A stretch of 50,073 bases of DNA from Parachlorella kessleri (taxonomy: Eukaryota > Chlorophyta > Trebouxiophyceae > Chlorellales > Chlorellaceae). The notes beneath the pieces were generated by a model that saw only the letters and a list, made by a program, of their open reading frames with translations, was not told where the DNA came from and searched no databases. Where the stretch lies: contig BBXU01002330.1 of the NCBI GenBank assembly GCA_001598975.1, positions 1 through 50,073 on the forward strand, given 5' to 3'. This document shows positions 20,568 through 33,420 of the stretch, piece after piece (the first letter of the stretch is position 1; each line of letters opens with the position of its first letter). Both the position numbers and the translations under genes were made by a program.

Positions 20568-23500
20568 TTACACGGGCTTCCACAGTCGCCCCCTGGGGCG
20601 TGCATGGCTAAACCTGCACTGGAGATCGCGCCAGCAGCCTTCGCTGGAGTTACAGAAGAAGCACTGGCGCTTGAATTTGGGTGCGCCTGCCTCCCTGCAG
20701 CCAGCTGGCAAGTGTGTTGACCCACAAATCCCCTCCCGGGCCACACACTCTGCACACCATGGACCGTGGTAAGGACATGGATGGAGTCTGCATGAGCAGC
20801 CTTGCTATGGCGGGCACAAGCAGCCACCAAAGGAGCCTAATGGCTGTCCAGACACCATGTGCTTCTTGCAGCCACAATGATGTCTGGCACGGAAGACAAG
20901 GTTTAAAGCCCCGCTTCCCTTAGTGTTTGCATAGACCCTGTGCGCCGTCGTGTATCATTTGAACTAGGCGTTTTGTCCATCGGCACTGGCTGTTCACTTG
21001 ATGGCACAACTGCATAAGCATGAAGAACCGGAGACGCTTACCCCTTGAGCTCGTATATGGGCCGAAGCTCCACTGATGTCCCGGCTACGCAGATGGAGTC
21101 ACAAAAGGCTGGGGATTGGAGGAGCTGGCGCAGACTGGCAGCATGGTCCTGCAAGCAAGGGACCAAGGCACGAGCAGCAGCATCAACCAGCACCGAGGTC
21201 CATGCCGGCAGCCTCTATACAAGCAATGCATGCCGCCGGCACATACATGAGTGCACAGGTCTTCATTGAAGACAGAAAGCTGGGTTGCCAGCAGGCCTGC
21301 AGGATTTCAGGCGGCAGCACTACATCGTGTGGTCAACCCGCCGCCACCCCTCCTTGCTGTTGTTGTTTTCAAGCAAGTTCTTGTGGGATGTGTTACCAAT
21401 GCCACTCCGGGAGTACTTCTCCTGGCCTCATAACTCCGTACATTTCATAGCAACCGCAACAATGGCAGTGTGGCAGTGCGCTATTAGCCGAGACTACGAG
21501 CCTACCTTCAGCTGTGGCAGCTCCTGCAGCTGCCGGGGCATGGGCAGCGCCTGTTCTAGCTGACTCAGCTGCAGCCGGGGCAGGCGGTCACCCAGATATT
21601 CCAGCAAGCGGCATTTATAGACGAGCACGGCCTCAGCACCTGCTGGAAGGGTGGAGGTATGGGCGGATGAAACACATGACGCGAACGAACCAGTGGACGA
21701 ACAATGCCAAGCAGCCAGGACCTTAAGGGTTGGGGAGCTAGATGCAGATGTCTCTGTGGCTGTGTGCCGCTCCAACCCTGACCTACCTGGGACAGATGAG
21801 ATCTCATTATCTTTGCTGAAGCTGAACAGGTGCGGCCGCGCTTGGCAGAAGTGCCACACCCCACCTGCAGCGGCAGGACCAGTACTAAGGATTAGAAAAG
21901 CAGCAGGGAATGTCACAAGCTGCCCGTGAAAAAGCATAACCCTGGCGACACTAAACATCAACCGTCAACTTTGACTGCCTGGAGGTGTAGCCTTAGGAGC
22001 GTGTGCAGAGCTGGTTACTCTCCAGCCAACTTACCGGGAGCGTACCAGCAGTGCTCGGGCACCGTCACATCCTTTACCAGCTGGCCCCTTGGGGCCCAAG
22101 GGCTTTGCATAAGGTAGGACACTATCTGAGCCTCCAGAACCAAGACTGCAGTGTCAGGCACTTGGCACGGGGCTAGGCTACTGGCGGATTCACTTTGGGT
22201 GACTGGGAGCCAAAGATTAGTCAGTATGACAGAGGGCACCGGCCTGGTGGAAAGCAGCCGCACAAGCTCTCAGTGGTGAGCCAAGTCCATTTCGGCAGCA
22301 GTCAGTCAACATGTAGCTGTGCCTAGACGGTGAGAAGGGTTTGCGTAGCCAGACATCCTTGCTTGTCAAGGATCTAGATGGCCACCATTGTGCTGTAGCT
22401 TGTGGCACCTTGCGCCCTACCGCAGCATGCTCCTCACCTGGGTCCCAAGAAGTGCACAGTAGGGCGACACTACCCTGGCTCCCCAGGCCATCGCTGCCAC
22501 CAGCATTGCTGCGCCCGCTGCCGGCGCCGCTGGGCCTGTAGCCAGCTTGTGTTCTCCTACCCCAGTCACCCTGATCTGGGCTGCGGCTGCGGTGCCAGCT
22601 TGAGCTCCGGTTGCGACTGCGGCTGTGGCTTGGGCTCCGGCTGCGAGAGCTGCTGCTGATGCGACGACGGGTCCGTCTATATCTGCTCCTCCTCTTGCAT
22701 GCCTGGCTTCTAGGGGTTCCACTGAGACTGCTGCTGTATGCTCGGCGCCTACCTCGCGACCGGCTGCTGCTCCTGCTGGTACTGCTGCTGCGGCGGCGGC
22801 TACGGCTTCGCTGCCGCGGCCGCCTGCCCCTCCCCCGTTCCAACGAGCTGCTCCTGCTGTGTGGGCTATGGGAGGGCCGCCCATATCTGCGCCTGCCAGC
22901 GTTCAACCCCCTGCGACAGTCTAGAGACCGAGAGCTCCGGCTGTCGCTTGCGAGAGAGGAGTACCGATGGCTGTTGCGCCTGCGCTTCCTGCTGTCCCTG
23001 CTGCTGTCCGACCTGCTCCTGCTCGCCGTGCTGTGCCTGGTAGGGGAGGGCGTCACGCTGCGCCTCCTGAAAGACCTCCCCCTGCTGTGCCTGCTGAGGG
23101 AGGCACCCGCGCTGTGTTCCTCGCCCTTCCTGCCCCCGCTGCGCCTAGCCTCCCCCGACTTGCTGCAGGATCTAGACGTCCCAGAGCTGCGAGCGCTGCG
23201 GCTGGTTGACCGCTTCCCAGTCGTCCGTGGCCCGCTTGGATCCTCACCAGCCTGCCCTCCAATACCTTGGCTGGTGGCCGCTGGTGCCTGGCCCTTTGCT
23301 GCGGGCAAGCCAAGCCCAGGCAGTCCCATGCGGGGTAACTGCTCTCCAGAAGGAGGGACCTGTGCTGCCTCTGCCAACGTGGAGCATGGCACCATGGCGA
23401 CAGCGCCAGCACCTGTTGCCACAGCTTGCATTGCTTGGAGTCCCGCGGTTACCCCAGCGCCTTTCCCACCCAGGTCACCACTGTGTGGCCCAGGCACCTG

Positions 23501-26500
23501 CAGGGCACCTCTCAGGCTTCCTTGATGCTGGCTGGCCTCGGCCGCTGACAGACCGGCTGCCGCAGCAGGTCCTGCTGCATTGAGGCACGCAGCCAAGGGT
23601 CCGCCTTCAAACACGGCAGGTGCTGCCACGCCGGTAACCATAAGCTCCGCCACCTCAGCTCTCAGGCTCTCTAAAATGGTATCCATCTGTATGCTGCCGA
23701 GAGGAGGGAAACGGGGTGGGCCCTCAGGGTGCTGGCCGTCCTGACAGCTTCCAGCCTGGCCGGCAGGGGGAGCGGTAGGGATGGCGGAAGCAGGCCTGGC
23801 AGGGACACCTGGGAGGGCAGGGGCAGCAGGCTCCTTCAACCCACCAGGCTCCGCAGGCACAGCAGGATCAACCAGAGCTGCCACCTTAGCAGGCTCAGCA
23901 TGCTTGAGCAAAGCATCACTGATCCTGGCAGGCTCAGCCAGCGCAGCATGCCCAGCAGATGACAAGGTGGGCGGGGCGGCGGCTGTAGAGGGCGAGGGCA
24001 GGGCTGCGGCACCCATACCACCAGCACCGGAGCCGGCTGAGGTGGCGGGCGTGCCAGCTGGAGGAGGCAGGGGCACAGCCTCGACAGCTTCGCCGCCAGC
24101 AGGATGCCGGGGAGCAGGCGCAGCAGAGGGGGGCTGGGCTATGAGCTTGGCAACGCTGTCACCAGCAGCAAGGAAATGTGACGTGGCAGGAGGGAGGGCC
24201 GCTGGGGACGGCAGGGCAGCTGCAGCAGCGTGGCTACCAGGAGCATGGGGAGCAGCTGTCATGGGCCGGGGTCCAACTGCCGACAAGGGCAGAGCCACGG
24301 GGGTGGTGCCAACAGTAGCAGAGAGACCTGCTGTAGGGGGTGGTGGCCGAGCCATGGCAGCGCGGCCGCCGGCAGGAAGGTTGGCAGCTGGCATGGGATC
24401 CGGGCTGCTTTGGGGAGGCTGGGGCAGCAGGGGCCCCAGCACTTGGCACAGCACCAGGGTGTAGTGACTCAGGGCAGCTTGGGGGTCTTCCGAAGTGGGC
24501 CTGGGGATGAGGATAGCGGCCTGCTGGCCTGCAGGGCGGAAGACGCAGCAGGCAACAGTTTGCGGGGATAGGCGCGCAGCCTAGTAGCCTGTAGGTGGGA
24601 ACATGCGGCTGACAGCTGCCAGCAAAATGCTATGTCCTTCACCCACCATGCAATACACTTGAGGATGGCGATGCACAGCCCACCATGCATGCCATGTCCA
24701 TACCTGGGAGTCAAGTCAGCTGGGGAGATACGAGGCAAGCCACAGGCCACACTGCGCACAATGACCTGTGCTTGCATTACAGACTTACTTAATGACAGAC
24801 CGGTGTAGGCAGGCGCTACCAGGTGGGAAGTTGTGGCAGTGGACGCCTCCTCTTCCTCGCTTGAAGTTGTAGCACCGTCACTATCTGCTTCTGGGTTCCC
24901 CATGGCTGCAGGTGGGCCCTGGTTGGCCGGCTGGGTGCTAATGTTGCCACTGGATGTCGGGCTTTCAGGGCGAGATGCAAGTTGCTGCTCCAGCGGTCCC
25001 TCCTTCTCTTCTGAGAGCTGAAGCGGCAGCTGCTGCAGACCCTCGCTTCCCTCCTTCAGCTCCAGCTGGTAGCCTTGCCGCTCCTGAGATTGCTGCCCAT
25101 GCCGCTCCTGCTGGTGCTCTTGCAAGGCTGCTCCTAGAAGCTGCTGGGGGGCCAATGACTGCATCTCCTCCGTCGCCTGTGCATGCTCAGCCTGCTGCAC
25201 TTGCATCTGTTTGTCTGCATCTTGCGTCTGTTTCTGCTGCTGGTCATGCTCTTGGGGCTCTTCTCGCAGAGGCTGCAGTCGCTCGCCTGTGTCATGCTCT
25301 TGCAGCAGCAGTGGCCGTCCCTCCGGCTGTCCTTGCACCGCTTGCACTGGCACTGGCTGCTGCCCCTCCACATGCCTCGGTGTCATTCTAGGCTCCTGCT
25401 CCCAGATGCTCAGGTGTAGTTGCAACGCAGGCTGCTCGGCCTGCACAAGCTGCATAGCAACGCGGGAAGCCACGGGGGGACCACCCTGTAGCAGGCAGGA
25501 GCTGCCGCTGGTCGCTCCTGCGGGGGCCGAGGGTGGTTGCAAACCAAGGGAGGCAGCAGCAGGCCTGCGGCGGGGATCCTTTGGTGGTATAAGAGCATGC
25601 ATGGAGCTGGGGTCAGCCTTTGGCATGACCCACTGATCAAGGACTGTGGGCAGAGAGCCCGCCTGGGCAGCGGCAGTGGGAGCGGCAGGCTGGCCGCCTG
25701 GCTGTTGGCGCAGGTGCTGCTGGCTCTCATGTTGCCGTGTAAGGTTGTGCAGCATGGGGGGGTCCACTTGGTGGTAGAGCTGCTGCTCCTGTTGTTGTTG
25801 TTCGGGTGCCAGGGCTTGCAGCTTCTGCTCTTCCTGCGGCCGCGGCTGCTGCTCTTGCACTGGCACCTGCACTTGCTGCTCCTGCTGCTGGTGGGTGCTG
25901 CCATTGCCACCGCAGCCACTGTGCCTCAGCTCCTCGTGGCCTACTGTTTGTGTGGGCAGGCGCTCCACCTTTGCCAGCCTGGCTGCTATGGCCCGCGGGT
26001 TCTGCAACGTGGCTATCAGGGCTGCCAGTGCGCTGGACCCCACTCGTATGTCCTGGGCTCGCTCACCATGTGTACGAGCACGTATCTTAGCAAGCATTGC
26101 TGTAGCCCCCTGCAGCCTCCATTGGACTTCGGCTACCTGTGTGGGAGGAGGGAGCAACTTCAAATTTGACGGCTGGAGCTCCCTTTAGCCTCAACCGCGC
26201 AAGAGGTGCCGTCCTTCCCAGCGAGTTTTCATAGATTCAACCCTCCCAGGGCTGGAACCCTTAGCACAGGTGGCAGTGTTATTCCTGTCCAGTGTCGACA
26301 ATGATACGGGGAAATAGTATCTACCAAGCCACTGCAGCACCAACCAAATGCGAGCATCTAAAACAGGACTTCTCCCGACGCGCTTACCTCCTGGCGGCTG
26401 TTGAACATGGTTGGCCACTGGCGCGGGGCGCTCAGTGCTGCAAGCTCCTCTTCGATTTCGGCCTGCAATGAGGCCGGCATCGGTAACAGCCTCTCTCGCA

Positions 26501-28308
26501 GCCCGGGGCAACTTCTTGTTGGGGGGTATGGAGTAGGGCTGTTGCAGGGCTGCTGCAGTAGTTATCTGTACTGCCCTTTGGCATCATGTGCCCCAGCCGC
26601 TGTGCTCAATATGAGAGTAACCTTCGCACTTGCAACTGCCAATGGCCTGTCCTGTCAAGTCCTTTCCACCTGTCCCGGCATCCGCTGTGCCACAGCATCC
26701 ACTCTGCATGCATCTGATATGCATCCGCGGTGCTTTGGCAACCAGCATGACTCTCAGGGACGGGGGCTGCTGCAAGGGCAATTTAAACTACCATGCTGGT
26801 TACCTGGCTGGTGCTTACGGCCTTGTTAGACACCCAGCCAGCATTGATGAGCGAGGGCCTGGTTCCCTGCACAGCAAGAAACTCTTGCTTGTCGGATGCC
26901 TGGGAATCACTGCACCAACACTGCTGCAAACCAGAAATGCCACTTTGGGGTAAAGCTGTGACACCAAGTCAGCAGGTACCCAACTCCACAGGCTCCCATG
27001 GCATGCTAAGCCTTTCTAAAATGGCACCCAATGCCTGCGCCTCTGGGCTGCAGGCCCCTGATACAGGAGGAAGAGCGCCCCTACACCGCCTCCTTGTGTT
27101 CAGCAACTTCCATGTGTTCAGCATCGCAAGCTTGAGAGGCTGCCTAGCACCCACAAACTAACATCTGTTGTCACGCAGCGCAAAGTGTAGGATGACAGCT
27201 GGCACGCAAATCTCATTTGAGGCTTTAGAGTGCGCCCACCTGTCCCACTTCCAGCTTCCAAGCGCCTGGTGACTGCTGGACCGCCCGCTTGACCTGCTGC
27301 CAGCTGTAGCGACCGCCTCGCTTGCACCTGACAAGTGCGCCTTGCACAGCCGACAGCCCTGGAGGCGTAGACTGACTTGCTGCGGGGACATTAGCAGCAA
27401 AGCAGCCAGTCAACGCCTTGTCCATTCACGGCGACTGGGACGACATATGTAGTGAAGGAGCGGCACGAGCCCTTACCAACTTGCCTCTGCAGCAAGCAAC
27501 TGGTGATGTGGACACTACAGCATGCTACGCTACGGACCTAGAAAGCGGGCTGCAACCGCATGCTGTCACTACTGTTTGGATCCTGCAGTTGCACCATGCA
27601 TGCACCATAGATCACCATACTGCATGGGAATCATGACTGTGCTATCACGACAAACACAACCCAAGACCATCCCACGATATCATCAGAGGAAGTAGCAAGT
27701 GTCGCTGGAAGTCGGCTGGTGAGCTTGGGACCATGAGTTGTCCACGCCCTTGCAGAGGCTGTTCACCCAGCGTGCTGCGAGGTGTACCAGCGCCCTTGCC
27801 CTTGCAAAGAATAGGTTGTGCATGGCAAGCACCCACCTTGTAGCGCCCCCTCCAGATACAGCAGGTCTATCAGTTGCTGCTGCCCAAGCGCAAGCGGCTT
27901 GACATTGTTGAGTGAGCAGGCAGGCAGCTCCGCTCCAGAAAGGGCAGCATGTCCACAGCTGGCTGGTTGTGCTGGAGGCAGCCGATGGTTCGTGGGACTC
28001 GGCCCATGCGTCTCCTTCCATGCGCATGCGGACTGGGGCTGCTGCCCGTGGCGACGATTCACAGGCTGTGAGGTACTTGTGAGGGCAGGGAGCTCCTTCG
28101 AGCCTGCAGCAACGCCGTGTGCCTCCTCAGCACTGTTCTTGGCGGGTTGGATGACCGCATGGTCTGAGACGTCATGGCCCGCCCCTGCACAAAGCCCCGC
28201 CCCACAGTCGGTCGCACTGTTGCCACCCACTGCGGCAGCTGCGGCAACGAGCCTGGCTGCTTGCTGAGATACCCCATTAGGCATTCCTGCTGGCAAAGGT
28301 CGTATCAT
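20568..28308 (-). CDS. Large CCCH zinc-finger protein with Gln-rich and SR-rich regions
   Basis: Ten minus-strand exons join without a phase conflict to 1,568 aa: 28308-27837, 27379-27240, 26552-26388, 26136-24789, 24528-22561, 22202-22035, 21864-21787, 21639-21506, 21148-21042 and 20694-20568. The start is the first ATG after an in-frame TGA at 28332. Exon 2 encodes a basic helix-like stretch (CKRGGRYSWQQVKRAVQ). Exon 3 holds an acidic helix (LQAEIEEELAAL). Exon 4 is Gln-rich. Exon 5 is Ala/Pro-rich, then strongly Arg/Ser-rich (about 1150-1364), as in splicing-related SR proteins. Exons 6-9 form an unrecognised folded region. The last exon has a C-x8-C-x5-C-x3-H finger (CFFCNSSEGCWRDLQCRFSH), typical for RNA binding. 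A nuclear RNA-processing role is inferred. Exons may be missing in the 27239-26553 intron. Confidence 0.7.
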
Positions 28309-28869
28309 TGCGCTTGCAGGAACCTCAGATCAGAAACAGGAGAAGGCACAGCAGATGCCAGTGCCGCAGTGTGTTTTGCCCCACCTCTTAACCCTCCACT
28401 GTGAAGCTGGTGGAGCTCCATGGCTTCTGGCAGCTTATGCCATCAACGAGCAGATCAGCCCTGCATGAACCGTGCAGGTCTTTCTTAGGAACGGCCAAGT
28501 CCCTGTCAGCACGCAAGTGGCAAATTACTGGTACAGTGGGAAAGCCACCGGCTGGAGCACAAACGCACTTTTGTGCTTCCCCTAGCACTGGAAATCAAGC
28601 ACTGATCCTGCCAGGTCTGCCATCAGTGATGAGGTTTTGCGGCACGACATGCCATCTGACAGCATGTAGACAATGCTCTCAACAAGTGGAAGGACCTAAG
28701 ATGGCTAGGTTTGAGCTACGTCAGCTTGCCCTACACCTGTCATGGCCATGATGGATTAGATTTCCCGGATTTCTGCCCTCTGACGTCTGCAGGTTCATAG
28801 TAGGGATGCAAGCATATAACTTGCTGCTACCAACCCTCTTTTCACCTTGCTCCCACGCTATCAAGCACT
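28309..28869. promoter_or_regulatory. Divergent upstream region of CCCH/SR gene and the 28870 gene
   Basis: The two start codons (28308 minus, 28870 plus) lie about 560 bp apart, so this holds both 5' UTRs and promoters. Small frames on the minus strand here could be a 5' exon of the CCCH/SR gene but lack splice support. Confidence 0.4.
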
Positions 28870-30428
28870 ATGATATCGGCATTCAGCAGCGCCTTTGAAA
28901 ACGTTGTGCCGACCTGCACGGACCACTTGCACGAAGAGCACGAGAGCCCTCGCCGCGTTGTGGGCTTCCTCAGCACCAACCTTAGCGGCTCGCCGTCAGG
29001 AACTGAGAGCCCCCGCAGCAGCGGGTCTGACGCCTCCCCCCAGCTTTCGAGGTGCTCTTCACTGGGCCAGCAACTGCGTCAGCAGCAGGCCAGCCAGGTG
29101 CAGCCGCTCACAAAGAGGTTAAACATAAGGACAGCAGGCTCCAGGAAGTCTGGGAGGCCTGGTGTGCAAGCCAGGCCGCCCATGCGGCCCTCCTCCCAGA
29201 CAGCTGCTCACCCCTGTGCAGCAGCGGCCGCTGAGCTGCACCCGTGCGATGCCACCCTGCCAAGCGGCTCAGGCATGGCCATGGTGCGTCAGCAAAGCAA
29301 CACAGTGGAGATTCCAAGGTGAGTACCCGGCCGGTGTGCAAGTTCGAAATATACCTGCCCCAGCTACTGCCTGCCTTCTTTCATGGTGGTGCTGTCACCT
29401 AATTCTTTGCATGGAGCGCATACAGGTCAACATGCATGCCTTCTGTGGCGCTTGTTTCACCCATGCCACTCATGCCATGCCCGCCAGGCCCGCCAGGCCC
29501 TTAGCACTGTAGTACACCCAAGCTAAGTGCAGCTGGCTGCCCACGCAACCCCTGGTGCAGGCTGAGCAAGGCTCGCACCTGCCCAACAGAGCTTGACGAC
29601 GACATGGTGGCAGCCGCGCTGGAGGCATGCACCATGCAGGCCCAACTGCATGCCCCACCAGCACCTGCCGTCAGCATGCCTGGGAGGTCCAGCAGCCAAG
29701 GTGAGGGCTTCGCCCTGCGCCGCGCCGAGTCCCATGCACCAGCCCTGTGGCCGCCGCTGAACAGCGCCCAGCGTAGCTACTCGGGTAGCGCCTGTAGCAG
29801 CGGCAGCGCCAGCAGGTCCAGTTCCATGCGAGCTCCCTCTACCCAGGAGCAGCTGTTTGCTGCACGTGCGGACGCGGCACAGTCGCATGCCCAAGTGCAG
29901 TGTCTGCAAGATGCGCTGGCCAAGGTGAGTGTTGATGGGTGCTGGATCTGCTTGCTGCCTTGCGGTAGGACTCTTGTAAGCACACCAGTTGCCAGCAGAA
30001 CTTGTGTGAGTTGAGTGGTCAGAGAAAACATGTAGAGGTTGTACACCCACTCTACGGCGAGGCACACCCAGGGCAAGCTTGGGATAGTGTGTCATATACA
30101 ACTTGCATTGGATCATGGAGTGCTGCTGTCTTAACACCGCAGGGGTGCTCTCGCCCCAAGCGGCCTTCAACATACGCTGCATGTACGCATTTGCGATGCT
30201 GTGCAGGAACGCGAGCTGGTGGCCACGCTGTCCTCCGAGCTGCACAGCATGACCGCTCAGAACGGCATGCTGAAGCGGCACGTCGCCTCGATGGGCGGCA
30301 GCGGCATGCCTGCACTGGCGACAGCTGCTATCTGCCCGCAGGCCACCTCTTATGAGGCTGGCAGTGCAGCCTTCGTATCGCCCTTTGGTGGCTTCAGCCC
30401 CTTCACGCCGGGGAGGAACAGCCCATGA
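28870..30428 (+). CDS. Unknown Ser/Ala-rich protein with a C-terminal coiled-coil-like segment
   Basis: Three exons in phase, 28870-29318, 29561-29924 and 30207-30428, give 344 aa. The family is not recognised. The N-terminus has an acidic/His stretch and then Ser/Pro-rich sequence. A second acidic motif (ELDDDMVAAALEACTMQAQL) opens exon 2. From the end of exon 2 into exon 3 a heptad-like stretch (ARADAAQSHAQVQCLQDALAK, then ERELVATLSSELHSMTAQN) suggests a short coiled coil. The C-terminus is FGGFSPFTPGRNSP. The exon 2 acceptor was chosen at 29560 because it alone keeps the phase. It is divergent from the CCCH/SR gene and convergent with the RsmE gene. Confidence 0.65.
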
Positions 30429-31567
30429 AGGCCCCGCTTGCAAGGGATGTCGTCAGCGGAAGAGTGTGGGCTTGCCAAATGCCATGAGGCACTGAATGCA
30501 TGAAAGAGTGGGAGGTTGGCCAAGCTGGCCTGCTGCAAGCAGGTCTTGAGCGAAGTATCTGAATATCTGATTGGTCGCAGTATCTGTTCCAATTTTCGTT
30601 ATGAAATGACTCTGAACACTGACTACATTTGTCACCTACTTGTTTCCTTAATGACTTGCGCATCAGTCCCAGTGTATGTACCAGGATTTTGTTCATAGTG
30701 TTCTTGTACATTTGGTGTTGTCTCACGCTGTCTGTGCATGCTGGGCCCCGGAATCCCTTGCAGATCCAGCCAGTGCTGGTCAAGCCTGGGATGCTCCTCT
30801 GAATGGGTCTGCCTCCATTCTGCTTTGCACTTGTTTGTTGCTGTGATCTTGGACAACTGCAGTTTTAACAGACAAAGCTACATTAGCCTTAGTGCGTGCG
30901 CATGGGGTCTGCTCGAGGTTGTTACAGTTTTCCAGGTGTGGTAGCCAGTGTCATGTTAGGCTTCACCTGATCAAGTAGCTCGTCCAGGCCGCAGTCTTGC
31001 ATTACATGTTGGGTTTGATCCTAGGCTTACCTTGTGGCCCCTCTTGTAGGGGACTCGCGCCAGCATGGTCGGTGGCGGTATGCTGTTAGACTAGACCTGA
31101 TTTCTCCTAGTACTTTGTCAGAAATGCCTATGCTTGCATGTGTCTTACTTTGCCTACCCTTGCGTATGCAGTTTGTTTGCCCTGCTGGCTCTCTCCTTTG
31201 AGTGTATTGAAGGTGATACATAAGCGCATGCTGTGGATCTCCTGTGCCATAATTTGTGAGTATTTTGTGGTCGTGTCGAACTAGCTCGTAAGTGTTGCTG
31301 GTGAGTGAAGAGTACGTAGATGAGCAGCTATCTCCATGGCGCATGGTGGAGGCCCCGAGTCAGGTTGAGTGGTGCTAGAAGCGTGATGTTTTTGCTATAG
31401 CTCGGTTATTGTGAGCCACGAGTCGGGTTTGTCTTCTGCGAGGATTGGGGTGGAGAAAGTATTGCAGCTTTCCTGCCTACTGTGTGACCATACATTGCAA
31501 TCTTCACATGTCTTACATTGGATCAGACTAACAGCACCGGCGCTATGGCCGACGACCCCCCCTGCCA
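30429..31567. other. Convergent 3' UTR region
   Basis: No gene seen. It lies between stops of the 28870-30428 gene (plus) and the RsmE gene (minus). AT content is higher than in the flanking exons. Confidence 0.55.
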
Positions 31568-33420
31568 TCAACTGCCTGCAAGCTGCAGTCGCACGTAGGC
31601 TAACAGCGCCACAGCTGCAGTTTCTGCTCGCAACCGTAGGTCGCCAAGGCCAACCGCCTGAGCTCCAACTGCCACCAACTGCTCCAGTTCTTTGGATGTG
31701 AAGTCGCCCTCTGGGCCTACTATGAGCAACCCTCGCTGCGGGCCTGCCCCAGCGGAGGCAGCAGGACTGCTGCTGCTGCCATAGTTCAAGCTAACCACTC
31801 CTCTTTCTGGCATATGGTAGATATCCGACTCTAACGCCGAGTCATGAGCCTGAATGCCAGCAATATGCCCTTGGGTGGCTGGTAGTGATTCCAGCCGCCC
31901 ATGACGGCGTGCCTGCTGCTGTGAGCCAACCATCTGTAGTGCAGCGGCAACTTCATGCACAGGTGGGGCACCTGCTACCCCAACCAAGGCAGCATTTGCT
32001 TGGCTGACTTCCAAACACAGGGCCTGCAAGTAAGCGGGCACAGGCATGAATGTCAGCTAGCTGTAGTCACGCTTGACAAGGCGAGTGTCTGCCGGAAGCA
32101 AGCTAGGGAAGGTGAAGAATGGTACTGCGCCACTGTAGCCAGGCTTGCATAACCATATGTTGTACCCATGCGATACCAAACACCCCTCGCCTGCATTGAA
32201 GCCATTGACAGTATCATGACCAACCTTGTCTCTTCTCGACTTGGCAACCAACACACACAAACCCTACAGGAGATCCGACTACCGCTACAGATCGGGGCCA
32301 TTCACATGGTACAAGGCGCAGCAAGAGCGAGCCTCACCTCAACTGAGCAGGGTGCGTACACCCGCATTGCATGCGCCCGAAGCGACTGCTTGAGCGCTGC
32401 TGTAGCAAGCCGCTCCCAACGACCCTCCCTCCCGCCCGCCTCGCCAGAATCTCCTGGCCAAGGATCCTCCTGCTGCACAGCTTGCTTCTGGCTACTCTGC
32501 TTCTTGCCGTGCTTCTTGCTGGCAATGCCGCCACTGCCGCCACTGCCAATGACTGGTGAGCGCTCTGTCAGGAGGGGGATGAAGCCAGCCGCGCCCAACT
32601 CAACACACTTCTCAACCAGCCAGTCTGCCCTGCCACCCTTCAGCGACCCACAGGCAGCCGCCACCTGCCACTGCCAACCTTCCAGTGGGACCTGCAGGCA
32701 TGGGTGCACAAGCATGTCACCAACTAGATAACGATTACTACCAATAGAAAAGCGGTACGTGGACGAGGGCCACAGGTGTAAAATCCCCTATCATGGCAGA
32801 ACCCACAAAGAAAAAGTCCTTTGGAGAACCGGTAGAAGCCTGACCGTCCCTTCAGCTCAAGTACCTAATTGTTCTGCCACATGTGCATGAAGGCAGACTT
32901 CGCCAGCCAAGGGCAGAGGCCTCGGTGCCTGCCTAGCACCCAGCCCAACGTTACCTGCCGAGGCTCTGCCACAGTTCTGGCCACCACGCCGTCTCGTTGT
33001 ATAGCTGTAACCTCTGCTACCACGACAGATCCACGCCCATCACACAGCTCTATGGGTGCGCCTTCCAGCAACCGCAAGGTCTTTGTGTGCCGGCTCTCGA
33101 CAGCATCCAGCTTGACCAGGCAGCCTGCAGGCCGGTCTTTCAGCGGTTCGCATATGTAAAACCTGGGCAACTGGGCTGGCCGGCCCTGCAGTGTGTTCAA
33201 GGGTGCACCTAGGGCCTTGCAGGGCACACAACTTCCCAGCGCGCACGGTGGCCCGCCTCTCCCGTCTTACCTGGGAGCTGGCTGAGGCTCTGAGACTGCA
33301 CCTCCTGTGCAGCTGTGCGTGCTGAGATTTGGCAGGTCCCTCAAAAAGAGTTTTATGCTTAGTAAGCACCTTACACCCCCACCCTACCATTCGTTGAGAA
33401 AGTCCCCACCGAGACGTCAT
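31568..33420 (-). CDS. rsmE: RsmE-type 16S rRNA (uracil1498-N3)-methyltransferase, probably organellar
   Basis: Four minus-strand exons, all phase 0 (33420-33271, 33185-32955, 32691-32338 and 32023-31568), give 396 aa. Residues 1-50 are basic and Ser-rich, fitting a targeting peptide. The N-terminal PUA-like domain (about 51-127) has RFYICEP and ESRHTKTLRLLEGAPIELCDG. The SPOUT domain follows with GGRADWLVEKCVELGAAGFIPLLTERS, RWERLATAALKQS, and the trefoil-knot SAM-binding motifs LLIVGPEGDFTSKEL and LGDLRLRAETAAVALL. The protein is longer than bacterial RsmE because of the targeting peptide, a Lys/Gln-rich insert (about 180-215), and a spacer before the knot. It should methylate U1498 of plastid (or mitochondrial) 16S rRNA. 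Its start is about 670 bp from the Q-rich gene, head-to-head. Confidence 0.88.

Larger units (their letters stand above)
16465..23905. repeat. Tandem segmental duplication, unit 2 (fuller copy)
   Basis: This partner of the block at 9890-16135 keeps an intact RWP-RK domain and all 3' exons of the CCCH/SR gene. The CCCH/SR gene continues past 23905 with no match in unit 1, so unit 1 copied only the gene's 3' part. Confidence 0.8.

Noticed and set aside
26969..27154. Possible extra CCCH/SR exon containing LGAILERLSMPWEPVELG
   Set aside because: It looks coding-like and has a donor, but its acceptor phase does not fit the flanking exons, which already join in phase without it.
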